Source: Echinostoma caproni (lineage: Eukaryota; Platyhelminthes; Trematoda; Plagiorchiida; Echinostomatidae). Taken from it: a DNA stretch of 13,506 bases. The stretch is from contig UZAN01043049.1 in NCBI GenBank assembly GCA_900618425.1, positions 17,245 to 30,750 on the forward strand, given 5' to 3'. Shown piece after piece: positions 1 through 8,479 of the stretch; position 1 is the first letter of the stretch; each line of letters begins with the position of its first letter. Below the pieces are notes generated by a model that searched no databases, had not been told where the DNA came from, and worked only from the letters and a program-made list of their open reading frames with translations. Position numbers and translations under genes: made by a program.

Positions 1-1
1 C

Positions 2-307
2 GCTTGGTTTGCCGATTTGATTGCATTCGGTACAGCAGACGGTTTTGTGGCTCTTCGCGATTTGCATGACAAAAAGACGCTCGTCCGATTCAATTCCGGT
101 GGCGGATGGGGTTTGGTTAGTACCGGGTCGGATAACCAAAGCAGCTCGTCTGCCGAATGCCCGGCCGATATGGCACTCAAAGCACTGTCAGCCGCTACTG
201 TACACACCACAGGTGTACGACGTCTATCTTTCTTATCGGGTCCGACTGCTTATACTCGGTTACTTGTTCTGCTACATGACTCGCTGTTTGTGTGGCAGCC
301 ACGTGAT
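2..307 (+). CDS. WDR11: WDR11 orthologue, exon a (5' part outside window)
   Basis: The frame is open from the left edge (codons begin at position 2) and ends at a strong donor, GTAAGT, at 308, after a complete codon (phase 0). The peptide has two WD40-type strand sets. The first, near the start, has the pattern AW..DLIAFGTADGFVALRDL; the second ends in LLVLLHDSLFVWQPRD. From memory of the family, these align with the second beta-propeller of animal WDR11, where the matching segments read like 'GDxDGNLNFWDLKG' and 'IAMYNDGAEVWDTKE'. Between them lies a Ser/Gly/Ala-rich stretch (about 92-214) that appears longer than the vertebrate loop. WDR11 is known to pair with FAM91A1 in tethering AP-1 vesicles at the trans-Golgi and to act in ciliary/Hedgehog processes. 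No start codon belongs here: the TTG at 17 is internal. Identification rests on joining to the next two exons. A different WD40 protein is possible but less likely. Confidence 0.78.
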
Positions 308-667
308 GTAAGTTTTGGAGTTTACTCACTATTGCTGTGCGGTTATGATTTCTCTTGACGCTATACTATTGAGCTTCTTTTTACCTTTAAGTTAAGATGA
401 CGAGCAATACACTCAGAAAATAAAAACTACATGATCCTTCATTCTATTATAGGTTCGTTAAATAGTACGCGAGAAAATATCCTTCATTCAAAATGGTATG
501 GTATGGTCGATAAAATGCATTTGTTTGTTTCTTCCTCAGTTTGATTTTGGTCGTTTTTTATTTCCTTACCGAAACTCGAACTGTTGACCTTCGAATTGTT
601 GGTCTGACCGTTCGACCTTGAGCCACACGAACAGTGGTCAATTTTTGGAGCGTATAGATTCATGTGG
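308..667. other. Intronic stretch with no recognised feature
   Basis: This is AT-rich sequence with only short chance frames on both strands, including a 65-codon minus-strand frame at 484-681 with no recognisable domain. No repeat structure was found beyond a short TGGTA duplication near 492-504. Confidence 0.6.
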
Positions 668-770
668 ATGGTGGTGGCCAAGCGGTTTAAGTCACTTTCG
701 GCACTAATGTTGTGAGATACTACTCATATTTGTGAGTAACGCGATTGGTGGGTTCTTTCAACTGTCAGAA
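668..770 (+). repeat. Possible tRNA-derived SINE relic or tRNA pseudogene
   Basis: A good RNA polymerase III A-box-like string, TGGCCAAGCGG, lies at 675-685, followed by GTTTAAG as in Leu/Ser-type tRNA D-arms. A partial B-box-like string, GGTTCTTTCAA, lies at 751-761, after GGTGG. The spacing of about 65 bases from A box to B box fits a class II tRNA or a tRNA-derived SINE. The B box is poor (the usual CGA/CC core is lost), and I cannot fold a full cloverleaf. This may be coincidence. Confidence 0.3.
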
Positions 771-1015
771 ATGAACAAGACCTGTTAGAGCGAATTTCTG
801 CACTCAGTACGGTAACTGCAGGAATGCGCATCTGTTGTTGGACCGTTCTATCAACCATCCTGTGTGCTTATGGAAATTCTGAAGACTCGTTCCAAATGAG
901 ACATTTAGTTGTATACATGCCAGTTTACTGATACCCTGATCATTATTCATAATAAACCATTATCCTCGTTTAGGCACCGCCTTATGGAATTATAATAACT
1001 GGTGCCATTGCGACG

Positions 1016-1325
1016 ATCAGGATGAGGGTCCGTAGCCCGTAGCTTTCGAGGATTTTCATTGAACAAAAGCTCACCGACAAACGCTCCAAGTCTGGCTTGC
1101 ACAAACATCATATGGACGATATTTTTATTCTCATGGAACATGAGCACTTCCAGTTACTTTGGAAGAATTTTAACTGTGTGCAACCACATCTATCTGTGTC
1201 TCACGAAGGAGAAATAATTAGTTCCCTAGCCTTAATATTATAAAGGTCACTGCAAAAAAATAAAGACGCAGATGGGCAGTTTACCGAAAAAACCCACTAG
1301 ATGGACATGGAACCCGGGGTACTTG
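1016..1325 (+). pseudogene. Penelope-like element reverse transcriptase fragment (old copy)
   Basis: One frame (codons at 1016, 1022 … 1241) holds, in the right order, a decayed RT motif like the Penelope 'GVAMGSPLxPxLAxIF' block (here MRVRSP, stop TAG at 1040, then LSRIFIE at 1043-1063) and a catalytic-type HHMDDIFIL (1106-1132). These are followed by …FNCVQPHLSVSHEGE, which matches the 'F…HP…FT.E.E' block of Penelope RTs. After a TAA at 1241 the reading continues in shifted frames with DADGQFT (about 1268-1288) and VYRKN, resembling the family's 'DGxxxTxVYRKPT' motif. The palm Asp pair is kept, but the reading is interrupted at least twice, so this is a dead remnant. Its boundaries are not visible. 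It differs in sequence from the Penelope-like element in intron 2. Confidence 0.6.
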
Positions 1326-1849
1326 AGGGATTCTTCTCGACGCTAGGAAAAGTCTTTCCACTTCATTGGACAGCTACCACCTGTTTTAACTTGGCAGCCC
1401 CAGCCAATAAGGCGCTATCCCGTCCACGTTCCGACTGTCTGATTGGATGTATGCACCAAAGGGCCGATCTCGAGCAGCGGTCTGACAATCAACGCACCAA
1501 CGAACAACACATTGAACTGTAGCCCTTGCCTGATAGGTCTCTAAAAGCTCCCACATGGGTGCTTTGGTGATGCTCTCACGTTGGATCCACACCAGACTAC
1601 CTTGTGGGTCAGGCTTTGAAGTCGGAGGCTTTGGTCAAGGTTTCCCCCCAAAATTGCCCTCGTCAGTGTAAACCGCCCATCTGGAAAACTCTCTCCCTCA
1701 TCTATCTAGTTCTTCCTCTCATTCCGAAATCGTACGAGATGCCTCCGGTTTACGCTACCGATGGGATACCACTCAGCGTCTACCTAGTTAAGTCAAACAA
1801 TCAAAGCTATAGCATTGATAAAATCAAAACATCTGCTTCATTTGGCTGC
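1326..1849. other. Unassigned intronic stretch, possible repeat-derived sequence
   Basis: The minus-strand frame at 1386-1592 (68 codons, containing CVVRWCVDCQ) is open and Cys/Arg-rich, and may belong to an unrecognised repeat. The plus-strand frame at 1604-1879 partly overlaps the start of LINE copy A and could include its degraded N-terminal region. Neither shows a motif I can name. Repeat-library comparison would settle whether this is TE-derived. Confidence 0.3.
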
Positions 1850-1854
1850 ATTCC

Positions 1855-2522
1855 ATGTCCGACTACTCTATCAGGTTGATTAATAAGCTGCTTTGGCCAG
1901 AACCCGTAAAACTCTCCATTTTGATATACACTTCCTCGCCGAAACAAGCGTACGTCAAATTATCACTCTACCTTCTTCAGATTCAGTCTTATCCTCACGC
2001 TTCAATCTCCATGTGTCAGGCGATTCAGCGCCTAATACTCGTGGTGTTGCTGATATCAGGATTGCGCCAAGTGTCAAATCCGAACGCTCACTTCGTGACC
2101 GAATTTCTGTTAAAAGCTGTTTGTGCACCGCACAGCTACAAAACAGAGTGCAGCTACTTATTCGGCTGATTACAGTACGCTTGGAATAAAGGATGAATTT
2201 TATAAACGACCCTTCTCGACTGCTCTGAAGTCAGTAGCCATTGTAGTGGTCGTTAGAAACTTCGACGGTCAAGTGGATCCGTAGACGAATCGGAAAGGTG
2301 CCTAGGTGGCCCGCACGCAGTCCCAGCCCACCGGATGGACAACAGAGATCACCTCATTCAACTCTGCACGGACCATGGATTGTTTCTATCGAGCACCAAC
2401 TTCTCCCACAAGAAACGAAATCACTTTACATGAAAACCCCTGAACTCTTCGCAGCGATGGACCATAATCGCCCACATTGGTATCGCGTACCGCTGTCGGG
2501 GATCCATTGAAGATTGCCGCTC
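1855..2522 (+). pseudogene. AP-endonuclease-like (EEP) domain of LINE copy A, broken
   Basis: Family blocks appear in order across three frames. The first is LARTRKTLHFDIHFLAET (frame of 1893), corresponding to the 'LARTLETLxIDVCCxSETRIQD' block that is clear in copy B. Next are VSGDSAP…RGVADIRIAPSVKSERSLRD and then LGIKDEFYK…VVVVRNFDGQV (frame of 2180), a decayed 'VVVAGDFNAQVG' motif. Last come LGGPHAVPAHRMDNRDHLIQLC and, after a TGA replacing Trp near 2425, W-TIIAHIGIAYRCRGSIEDCRS, a decayed 'QIDHIAIS…' block. The domain normally nicks target DNA for target-primed reverse transcription. The stops at 2282 and about 2425 and the frame changes make it non-functional. Confidence 0.7.
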
Positions 2523-3019
2523 TCACCGATCAATATCCACGGATACCTTCTATGCTTTGCCACAAGCCAAATTCTCCCAAAATCAAGTAAACAATCGCAG
2601 TAAGGCCGCCCGCAACGGATACTCCCCATGCAATTGACAATTTCTGATCGGCCTCCGAAGAGGAGCTCTCTCTCCAACTTTCAGTTCAGCCATTCACTGA
2701 ATTACTCAATGGCCACTAGATACAAATCAATGAAGTTATCCAAGTGTCGATCAAAACAACAGTAGATTATGGTATCCGATCAAAACCCAAACGATAGACT
2801 TCCTCAACCTCAGTCATCTTAATGGACGCTGGCTGCGTCATTCCTCTCAATGCCAAATAGGCCACAGCACATGAATCCCTTAAACGCCAGTTCATCAAGA
2901 GCCTGAGCCAGAAGTAACGGATAACAAAATGAAGAGAGACAGATGCACTTTTTCCGTTTAATTAAGAATACGGGCCCACGGGATGCAGCTGCAAAGTAAT
3001 TAGGAAATCCGACGATGCA

Positions 3020-4545
3020 CTGATTCAGCAACGCCGTCTTGAGCGATGGGCGGAACATTTGAAGGTACGGTTTAACTGGTCCTTATCGATATTAGATCTA
3101 TCAACCCTTTCTTCAACTGGGCAAATATTGCTGGTTGATATCAATACTGGAGATTTTCTCGGAAATAAGGTCTCCCAAAAGATATAAGGCTTCCGGCCCT
3201 GACGGGATGTCCCCATCGGTTTTTAAGGATGAAGGTTCAGTCTTGTTTTTGGAGTTGATGGAACTCCGGGGCTCATTTAGGAAAGAACAAATTCCAACTG
3301 GGTTGTGTGATTGGGTCATTGTCCCGATTTACAAGAAAGGTAATAGGTCATCTTGTAAAAACCACAGAGGAATTAGTTTTATCATCATGGTCTCTAAACT
3401 CCTCGCTGACCTAACTCTTCGCTATATTCTAGAACATTGACATTTCTGTCTTCTTCTATTTGAAAGTATTTTTCAACTCAGTCGACCGCTTTGTAGGGCG
3501 TACCTGAGAATTTCGTTTCAATTTTGCGATCTCTTTATACTAATAACCGAAGCCGAGTTCGAGCTTCCGGTATTTTTTTCACCTGAGTTCACCACGGAAA
3601 TCGTTGTTCGTCAGGGTTGCTCTTTTCTTTTTTTATTCATCTTTTTAATGGATCCGGTTCTGGAGACAGCCCTATCCTGGTGCGAGGTTGGTAACGTCGA
3701 TTTACTCCCAGTTTTTAGAACGTCTGATTTGGAGTATGTTGACAATATTTTACCGCTACGTGAAGGTCCGGGTAGGTTTCCAACTGTTCTGTACAGTTTA
3801 AGTACTAGTGCAACAATGTTCGACTGACACTTAATACCTCCAAAATGTAAACTGTCGTTACAGGACCAAGTGGGGTCAGCTTCTAATCTCACTCTAGACC
3901 GGAAATTTATAAAGAAAGTCAACAAATGTTGCTATGTCTCACTCGATAGGCGCATCACGGATGAAATGTTGACATGCATACGAATGCCTCGATTGGCATT
4001 TGCCAAATTGAGACGTCTATGGCGCCGTCTCGACTGTCGGATATCCGTGAAGAGTCGAGCGTATGATCCAGCAGTTCGGCCAGTTTTCCCATACCGCGTA
4101 GATAGTTGGCCATTATGAAAACGATATAAAGATGGACTCCCAGATTTCGAATACCGCTGTGTACGCCACATTTCACAGATCTGATGAGGCACGCGGGTAA
4201 GCAATGTTAAAGGTAGGCGCAGAGTTTTGGGTAATTACGGTCGTCCATTGGAGCAAGCGGTCGATCTCCATAGACCGCATGGGTTAGGGCATGTGGTGCG
4301 CACAGCACCAAATGGATTGTCACTGCGTGCGTGGCTTTCAGAGGTAGATGATAAGTAAAAAAAAATAGAGAATTGCCAGTTATGAGGGTATGAAAACCTT
4401 GTCCGAAGGACTTGCTCAAATAGATCACTTTAGGCTTTCCGGATATGGGCCAATCGGGATCAGCGTAACCCATAATTGGAGTGCCATAAACAGTGGCGCT
4501 CGTTTTCCTGCATTATCAGTCCTCATGAATTCTGTATTTTCATCT
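3020..4545 (+). pseudogene. Reverse transcriptase region of LINE copy A, broken
   Basis: The visible blocks begin with RRLERWAEHL (from about 3032) in the linker. The frame 3135-3440 has ASGPDGMSP, FK, VIVPIYKKGNR, NHRGISF and SKLLADL, the fingers motifs of LINE RTs. Decayed motif A follows (FFNSVDR, about 3470-3490), then SLYTNNRSRVRASG (about 3530-3572), VRQGCS (about 3608-3625) and LEYVDNI (about 3728-3750), which sits where the catalytic YADD should be and has lost the second Asp. The frame 3870-4118 gives the thumb-side tail (FAKLRRLWRRLDCRISVKSR). Multiple frameshifts and the altered catalytic box mean it cannot encode an active enzyme. Confidence 0.72.
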
Positions 4546-4550
4546 TGAAA

Positions 4551-5227
4551 CTAATTTGAACTTTTCGGTCTTTTTCCGTCTTCTTCATCTCAATCGGCAG
4601 CAACCAAAACCGGCGCATGAAAATGCATGTTTAATGGTTGTAAAAAGTGAAACTGAAAACCTGCACACGTTTGTTCTTTAAGATAAACCAACCGGATATG
4701 CTACATTTGTGCCGATTGTTTTACGTTGGGAATCGGGGAGAATAAACCAAATCTCAGCATCTCCGCACATACTTTCTTTCGGCTTGGACGCAACAAATAA
4801 CGGGGATGTAAATGTTTCCAACGCCTCATACCGTGGTCACTTCCTTTGGTTGTTAGCCAAGCTTCGCAGCCTCGAAATTTTTTCTTACGTTGGTTGACTT
4901 CAGATACCTGTCGATCCAACTTGCTCGCAGGACTGTGGGTTGAGATTGAAGTCTGGTCGACTTTGGGTAATGTTTGGTCGGAAAAGGGTTGTTACCCTTT
5001 TGTTCTTTCTTTAGGAGTCCTCTGGTTCTTGAGTATCATGGGCACTTGCATGTCCTCAGTGTTCTCACTGTAGGTCATAGGACCAGCATTCTTCTTCTTC
5101 GTCTTCTTGATCGAGTTGACAAGCTCGTTGAATATTGTTACGTGCACTTTCCATTTCGTCTTAATGAACAGATGATATAATAAAACTAATCAACTCGGAA
5201 CCAGATATAGAACCAGAAACACCCTCG
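4551..5227. other. Intronic stretch with no recognised feature
   Basis: Several short overlapping frames occur on both strands (for example minus 4701-4919 and plus 4846-5073) without motifs I can name. The last part, near 5171-5227, is open into the CR1-type frame but shows no recognised RT motif, so the LINE there may start slightly upstream. Confidence 0.5.
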
Positions 5228-5701
5228 ATGGACATGATCCGGCTATACATTAGACCAGACACGCAGTATGCCATACAGGCTTGGAATCCATGGCTGAATC
5301 GCGATCAAACTGCACTCGAACGTCCGCAGAGAACAGCAACCAAAATGGTCAAAGGGTTAGAACCTAAGACTTACGGTGAAAGGCCGCGAATTCTCGGACT
5401 CTATTGGTCTGAATACCTTGGGATACGGGGAGACATGATCCTCGTTTATCAAACACTACATCTACCTAACCACCCGTGTAGTACTCTATTAAAACTATCC
5501 AGGAATGGTCACCTCCGAGGACATCCGTTTAAACTTCTGCTCCGAAAGAGCCGGCTAGACTGCAGGCGTTACTCTCCTAGCCTCAGAGTTTGTAACACCT
5601 GGAACTCTCTTCCACCTCAATTTGTTTGTGCACCAACCATCGATTTATTCAAGTCACAACTGGATGAAGCATTGAACCAGCTAACTATTCAGTACCCGTG
5701 A
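5228..5701 (+). pseudogene. C-terminal RT tail of a CR1/jockey-type LINE
   Basis: The 157 codons match the region after the RT palm in CR1/jockey-type proteins. Visible blocks are LYIRPDTQYAIQAWNPWL (family 'IRPHLEYAIQAWxPWL'), LERPQRTATKMVKGL, YGERPRILGLYWSEYLGIRGDMI (family 'YEERLxxLGLxxLExRRxRGDLI'), LRGHPFKL and RVCNTWNSLPPQFVCAPTIDLFKSQLD. The frame is uninterrupted, so this insertion is younger or better kept than LINE copy A. The ATG at 5228 is the first in an already truncated frame and is not a real start. Without a palm domain the peptide has no predicted polymerase activity. Confidence 0.72.
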
Positions 5702-5830
5702 GTGAACGTCAGAATTTTCTATTCAATTGTACTACCAACGGAACCCAGTGTGTACAGACCCTATGGGGTTAAATAGGCATCAGCTTTGTTATTTACCCAT
5801 AATAAAGAGTTGAATTTAAATTCGAATTCG
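5228..5830 (+). mobile_element. 5'-truncated CR1/jockey-type LINE 3' end
   Basis: The open frame 5228-5701 is followed by about 130 bases of 3' untranslated sequence containing CCCATAATAAAG (from about 5797) and the palindromes GAATTTAAATTC (5812-5823) and CGAATTCG (5823-5830). Only the C-terminal portion of the RT is kept. This fits 5' truncation, which is usual for target-primed reverse transcription. The catalytic palm is absent. The end position is a guess from where similarity and composition fade. Confidence 0.68.
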
Positions 5831-6502
5831 TGGGTTTTACCTTCTTCCCTAGGTGAATTGCCAGTAGTTGATGAATTCGATCATAGCCCAACATCGATTG
5901 CTGCGATCTTTGTTCTTGCTTTTAATCATTCGCACCCCTTTTGTGCCTCATTTCAAGCTCGTAACTATCTAATGTTTCAACCTCTTCGTATTGTGTGTTA
6001 CTGTCCATTTTTATAGCGCTCAGGCTATATCCTAGGCTAAAGGAATCTGTAACGTGTTGGGTCTTTCATTTCCATTGTTCACTTTGGGTGTGCGCGGTGT
6101 GTTCTCCCGGCTGATGATGCATCACGATATGATTACTGCCAAATGGGGCTTTGTGCCCTTCCAATTCCACAGTTTCCGTTTGATTTATACTCTTTGCCGA
6201 AAATTGACAATGACGGCATTTTCAATCGCCCCTTAATTCGTCTGCAAGTTAAGTTAATGTATCCAGAGAGCTACTTTCGTCACCGTTGTCGTAGGTGAAT
6301 CGTTCACAAGCATTTAATCATGTTATTGTTTACTGTAATAACTTCTGTAGGCCCAAAGCCGACATTCCATTTAAAAATATACAAACTGGATAGGGGAAGT
6401 AAAGAAGAAAACGTTTGGTTCTCAAAACTGTTAACAAAGTATGTGAAAACCTGTTCTTTCACAACTCGAGTACATACTAATGAGATTACCGTAGAGTTAC
6501 AG

Positions 6503-6533
<31 letters not shown>

Positions 6534-6764
6534 ATAACATCGATTCATAGCATTGATTCTTCATTGGACTGGCTCCAAAAGAGCTGTCAATCCAATGGTT
6601 ACCCGGTGTTTCAAACAAGGTTATTGTGACGCTTCCTGAGTACAAGTATATGAATGTACTGACAAAAGATTACCGGATACGCACGCCTGACGAGCGGCAA
6701 GAACCGCGAGACTGATCGTGTGCTTCCAGGGAAATTTTGTCCAGTCATTCACATACTACTTATT
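5831..6764. other. Intronic stretch with microsatellite but no recognised gene
   Basis: Short frames occur on both strands (for example + 5786-6016, + 6054-6236 and - 6304-6645) but show no domain. The Tyr-Ile runs in the frames over 6500-6540 are translations of the TA microsatellite. The stretch 6017-6240 looks more gene-like in composition, but I cannot place it. Confidence 0.5.
6503..6536. repeat. TA/TATG compound microsatellite
   Basis: Alternating TA from about 6503 to 6521 passes into TATG units ending in TATATA near 6536. Confidence 0.9.
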
Positions 6765-7520
6765 ATATATATATTCGGGATGAACTACAAAGGTGTTGGG
6801 ATTTAGTTGACGGATGAAAACAACAAGAGGTTGAATCTGCATGTAGCGGATGTGTGGAGTCGATAGGAATCTTATGCATTCAACTTACTTTCGTACTGGT
6901 TTGTTACCAACTCCTCCAGCGGGATTAAAGAGACACGGATAATGATGATCAGTCCATGTCGAAGCAACTTAAAATATTTTCTTAGGAGATTGGAAAAAAG
7001 TAAGAGGTAAGCAATAAAGTAAAACTGGGAAAACACACTGGTAAACAAAGTTGAAAGTAATTGCTTGTTGAATACGAAACTGACGAAGTTAACGGGTGTG
7101 AAAAAAGTCGTGGAAGCTTACTAACGATGTGTTAAATGTGAGCGTCCTAATGAAGATTATCATCACTGAAAAACCCCAGGTATTTTCATACAGCTTACCC
7201 GGGATACTGGTTCAGATCTAGTCGATACCGGTTCAGATGGGAAATGTAACAAAATATCGGAAAAATTTTGAGAGATTAGGAGAACAGTCGGATGTGGAAT
7301 ATTGTTGAATGTTTTCTAAGCTATCAGAAAATTTCGAAAAATCAGAAGAATCGGAGATGGCCTGATATAAAACCACATCGTCAGCGTATTTGAAGAAAGA
7401 AGTAGGGACGCTAGCAGAAAAGTCACTAATATACGTAGAATATAAGTATGGGGAAGAACTTCGCTTTGAGGTGACATTGCCCTGCGTAAGTGCTGCGTGG
7501 TTATTTTCCGATGATGCACT
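6765..7520 (-). mobile_element. Antisense CR1-type LINE, 3' half
   Basis: Read on the minus strand, a catalytic RT core (see the entry at 7236-7515) is followed by a C-terminal region with FSNLLRKYFKLLRHGL and RVSLIPLEELV (plus coordinates about 6900-7038). This resembles the 'FPxLLRKDxxLLRRxLKLIxRVSGxPxEELV' part of CR1-type proteins. The reading fades toward a short TA run near 6762-6775, which would sit at the element's 3' end. CR1-type elements often end in short tandem repeats. Several stops and frame changes are present. It is the only clear retroelement here in the orientation opposite to the host gene. Confidence 0.6.
7236..7515 (-). pseudogene. Reverse transcriptase palm fragment of the antisense CR1-type LINE
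   Basis: On the minus strand a continuous frame reads TQGNVTSKRSSSPYLYSTYISDF, then FFKYADDVVLYQ (codons at plus positions 7362-7388 for YADDVVLYQ), then …DSLENIQQ, ending at a stop at 7233-7235. The family pattern is 'PQGSVxSPxLFxxYISDL…KYADDxVLYQ'. The catalytic YADD box is intact, while the upstream fingers are missing or unrecognisable. The overlapping longer frame 7316-7519 on the same strand is a shifted shadow of this reading. Confidence 0.68.
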
Positions 7521-7799
7521 GAATCAATAAAATCAAGTTATTATTGTTCCAATGGTTGTTTGGCAGATTAAAGTCTTATGTTGAAATTGTGAAATATTAG
7601 TATTCTTGCTACAAAGGATGCTTGCAAATCAAAGTTATATCGGCGCCTGTGATCGCCGGAAGGTAGTACAGAGGTTTCTATTAATTCCATCTCACCCACA
7701 ATATAATCGACTCATTTGTTTCACGTGTCATGTGATCCGGACCGAATTTCAAGTCACTGTATCTGTGTGTGTGTGCGTGCGCGTTATTTTCCTTTCCAG
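7521..7799. other. 3' end of intron 1 with GT microsatellite and splice acceptor
   Basis: There is no gene here. An alternating purine-pyrimidine run (GT then GC, about 7764-7783) lies just before the pyrimidine tract 7784-7796 and the acceptor CAG at 7797-7799. The repeat sits where the branch point and upstream polypyrimidine tract normally act. Confidence 0.7.
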
Positions 7800-8076
7800 A
7801 TGATCCTAATTTGCATGGCTCGATTTGGCGAACAACTTCAGCGGTGTCTGATCAGCGCGGATTGGGCTTTCCCTATTTCGGCTCCTTCCGATCCAGTCTT
7901 CTGTCTGATTCTGGGCGCTGATGGGGCATTGCGTTTGGCACAGACTGGTGAATCCGGTTCGGAGATGACCATCTTGACCTCCACCAGTCCGATGTCGAAT
8001 ATGACATCGAATTCAGAACAACCGATCACAAAATTTTTCGGAAGTAGCGCCATACCGGACCGAGTTGATTCTCAAA
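7800..8076 (+). CDS. WDR11: WDR11 orthologue, exon b
   Basis: The exon is bounded by the acceptor CAG at 7797-7799 and the donor GTACGT at 8077. It enters in phase 0 and leaves with one base of a codon, which is completed by the first two bases of exon c to give Asn. The reading MARFGEQLQRCLISADWAFP…DPVFCLILGADGALRL continues the second propeller. It parallels the WDR11 pattern 'SGRNVTFRILDVDW…VILASDDGCIRVLE' as I recall it. The latter half (about 7951-8070) is Ser/Thr/Met/Asn-rich with little predicted fold and appears longer than the vertebrate linker before the 'PVW..LL' segment. The ATG at 7800 is an internal Met at the exon edge, not a start. Confidence 0.78.
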
Positions 8077-8082
8077 GTACGT

Positions 8083-8479
8083 AGAGCAAGCATCTTATAG
8101 ATTCTTTTTGATGCTATGCAATAATTCTAATGAATTCCAACCGTTAGGTAATAACGTACTGTATTCGAAACTTTAATTGTACATATATAATATTTCCTCC
8201 TCGGGGTGCACTCCCTGAGAAATCACGCTCTCTCTAGACGAACGCACGTTTTCGTCCCGATGAATTTGACTGTTGAACCTTCCTTCCCTTGGAACACAAT
8301 AATCCGATCGTGATTACCTTGACTTTGTACAGTCATTAAGCCCACCCACATATTTATGTGATCAGTTTGGTTGAACAACATTGAAGGAGTTGACGAAAGA
8401 AGTATAGGCCCGGAATAATACCAAAACGAATATCTATTATGAATTCAGTTGGACCAAATATATGCAGAGAAACTGGGCC
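8083..8479. other. Intronic stretch with no recognised feature
   Basis: I see no domain-bearing frame, RNA gene or repeat. Composition changes to more GC-rich near 8480, where LINE copy B probably begins. Confidence 0.5.

Larger units (their letters stand above)
1850..4550 (+). mobile_element. RTE-type non-LTR retrotransposon, copy A (heavily decayed)
   Basis: Coding traces run co-linearly on the + strand through endonuclease, linker, reverse transcriptase and C-terminal tail. The tail includes RVLGNYGRPLEQAVDLHRPHGLGHVV, split over 4216-4300 and resembling the RTE 'LHRLRWLGHVLRM' block, and a last QWRSFSC trace near 4490-4515. Many stops and frameshifts separate the blocks, so this is an old copy. 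Near 3420-3435 the RT fingers (…SKLLADLTLR) join directly to ILEH. This implies deletion of the roughly 40-residue segment that carries 'GFRxGxGCIDQIFTLRQ' in copy B. It shares motif order and many residues with copy B in intron 2, so both belong to one family or to close sister families. The RTE assignment is inferred from these motifs. The exact 5' and 3' termini are not visible. Confidence 0.75.
308..7799 (+). other. Intron 1 of the WDR11 orthologue (about 7.5 kb)
   Basis: The donor is GTAAGT at 308-313. The acceptor is CAG at 7797-7799, preceded by the pyrimidine-rich run 7784-7796. Phase 0 on both sides restores an uninterrupted propeller reading (…VWQPRD then MILICMARFGEQ…) at the same point where vertebrate WDR11 is continuous, which argues that no extra coding exon lies between. 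The intron holds fragments of at least four retroelements, listed separately, and accounts for most of the left half of the window. Confidence 0.75.

Noticed and set aside
17..358. A stand-alone 113-codon gene starting at TTG 17
   Set aside because: The frame is open upstream to the window edge, and a donor at 308 ends the exon; the codons after 307 are intronic.
668..770. A functional tRNA gene
   Set aside because: The B box is damaged, and no complete acceptor and T-arm pairing is visible; at most it is a relic.
1386..1592. A Cys-rich zinc-knuckle protein on the minus strand
   Set aside because: The cysteines do not match a CCHC spacing, and the frame is short; it may be unclassified repeat sequence.
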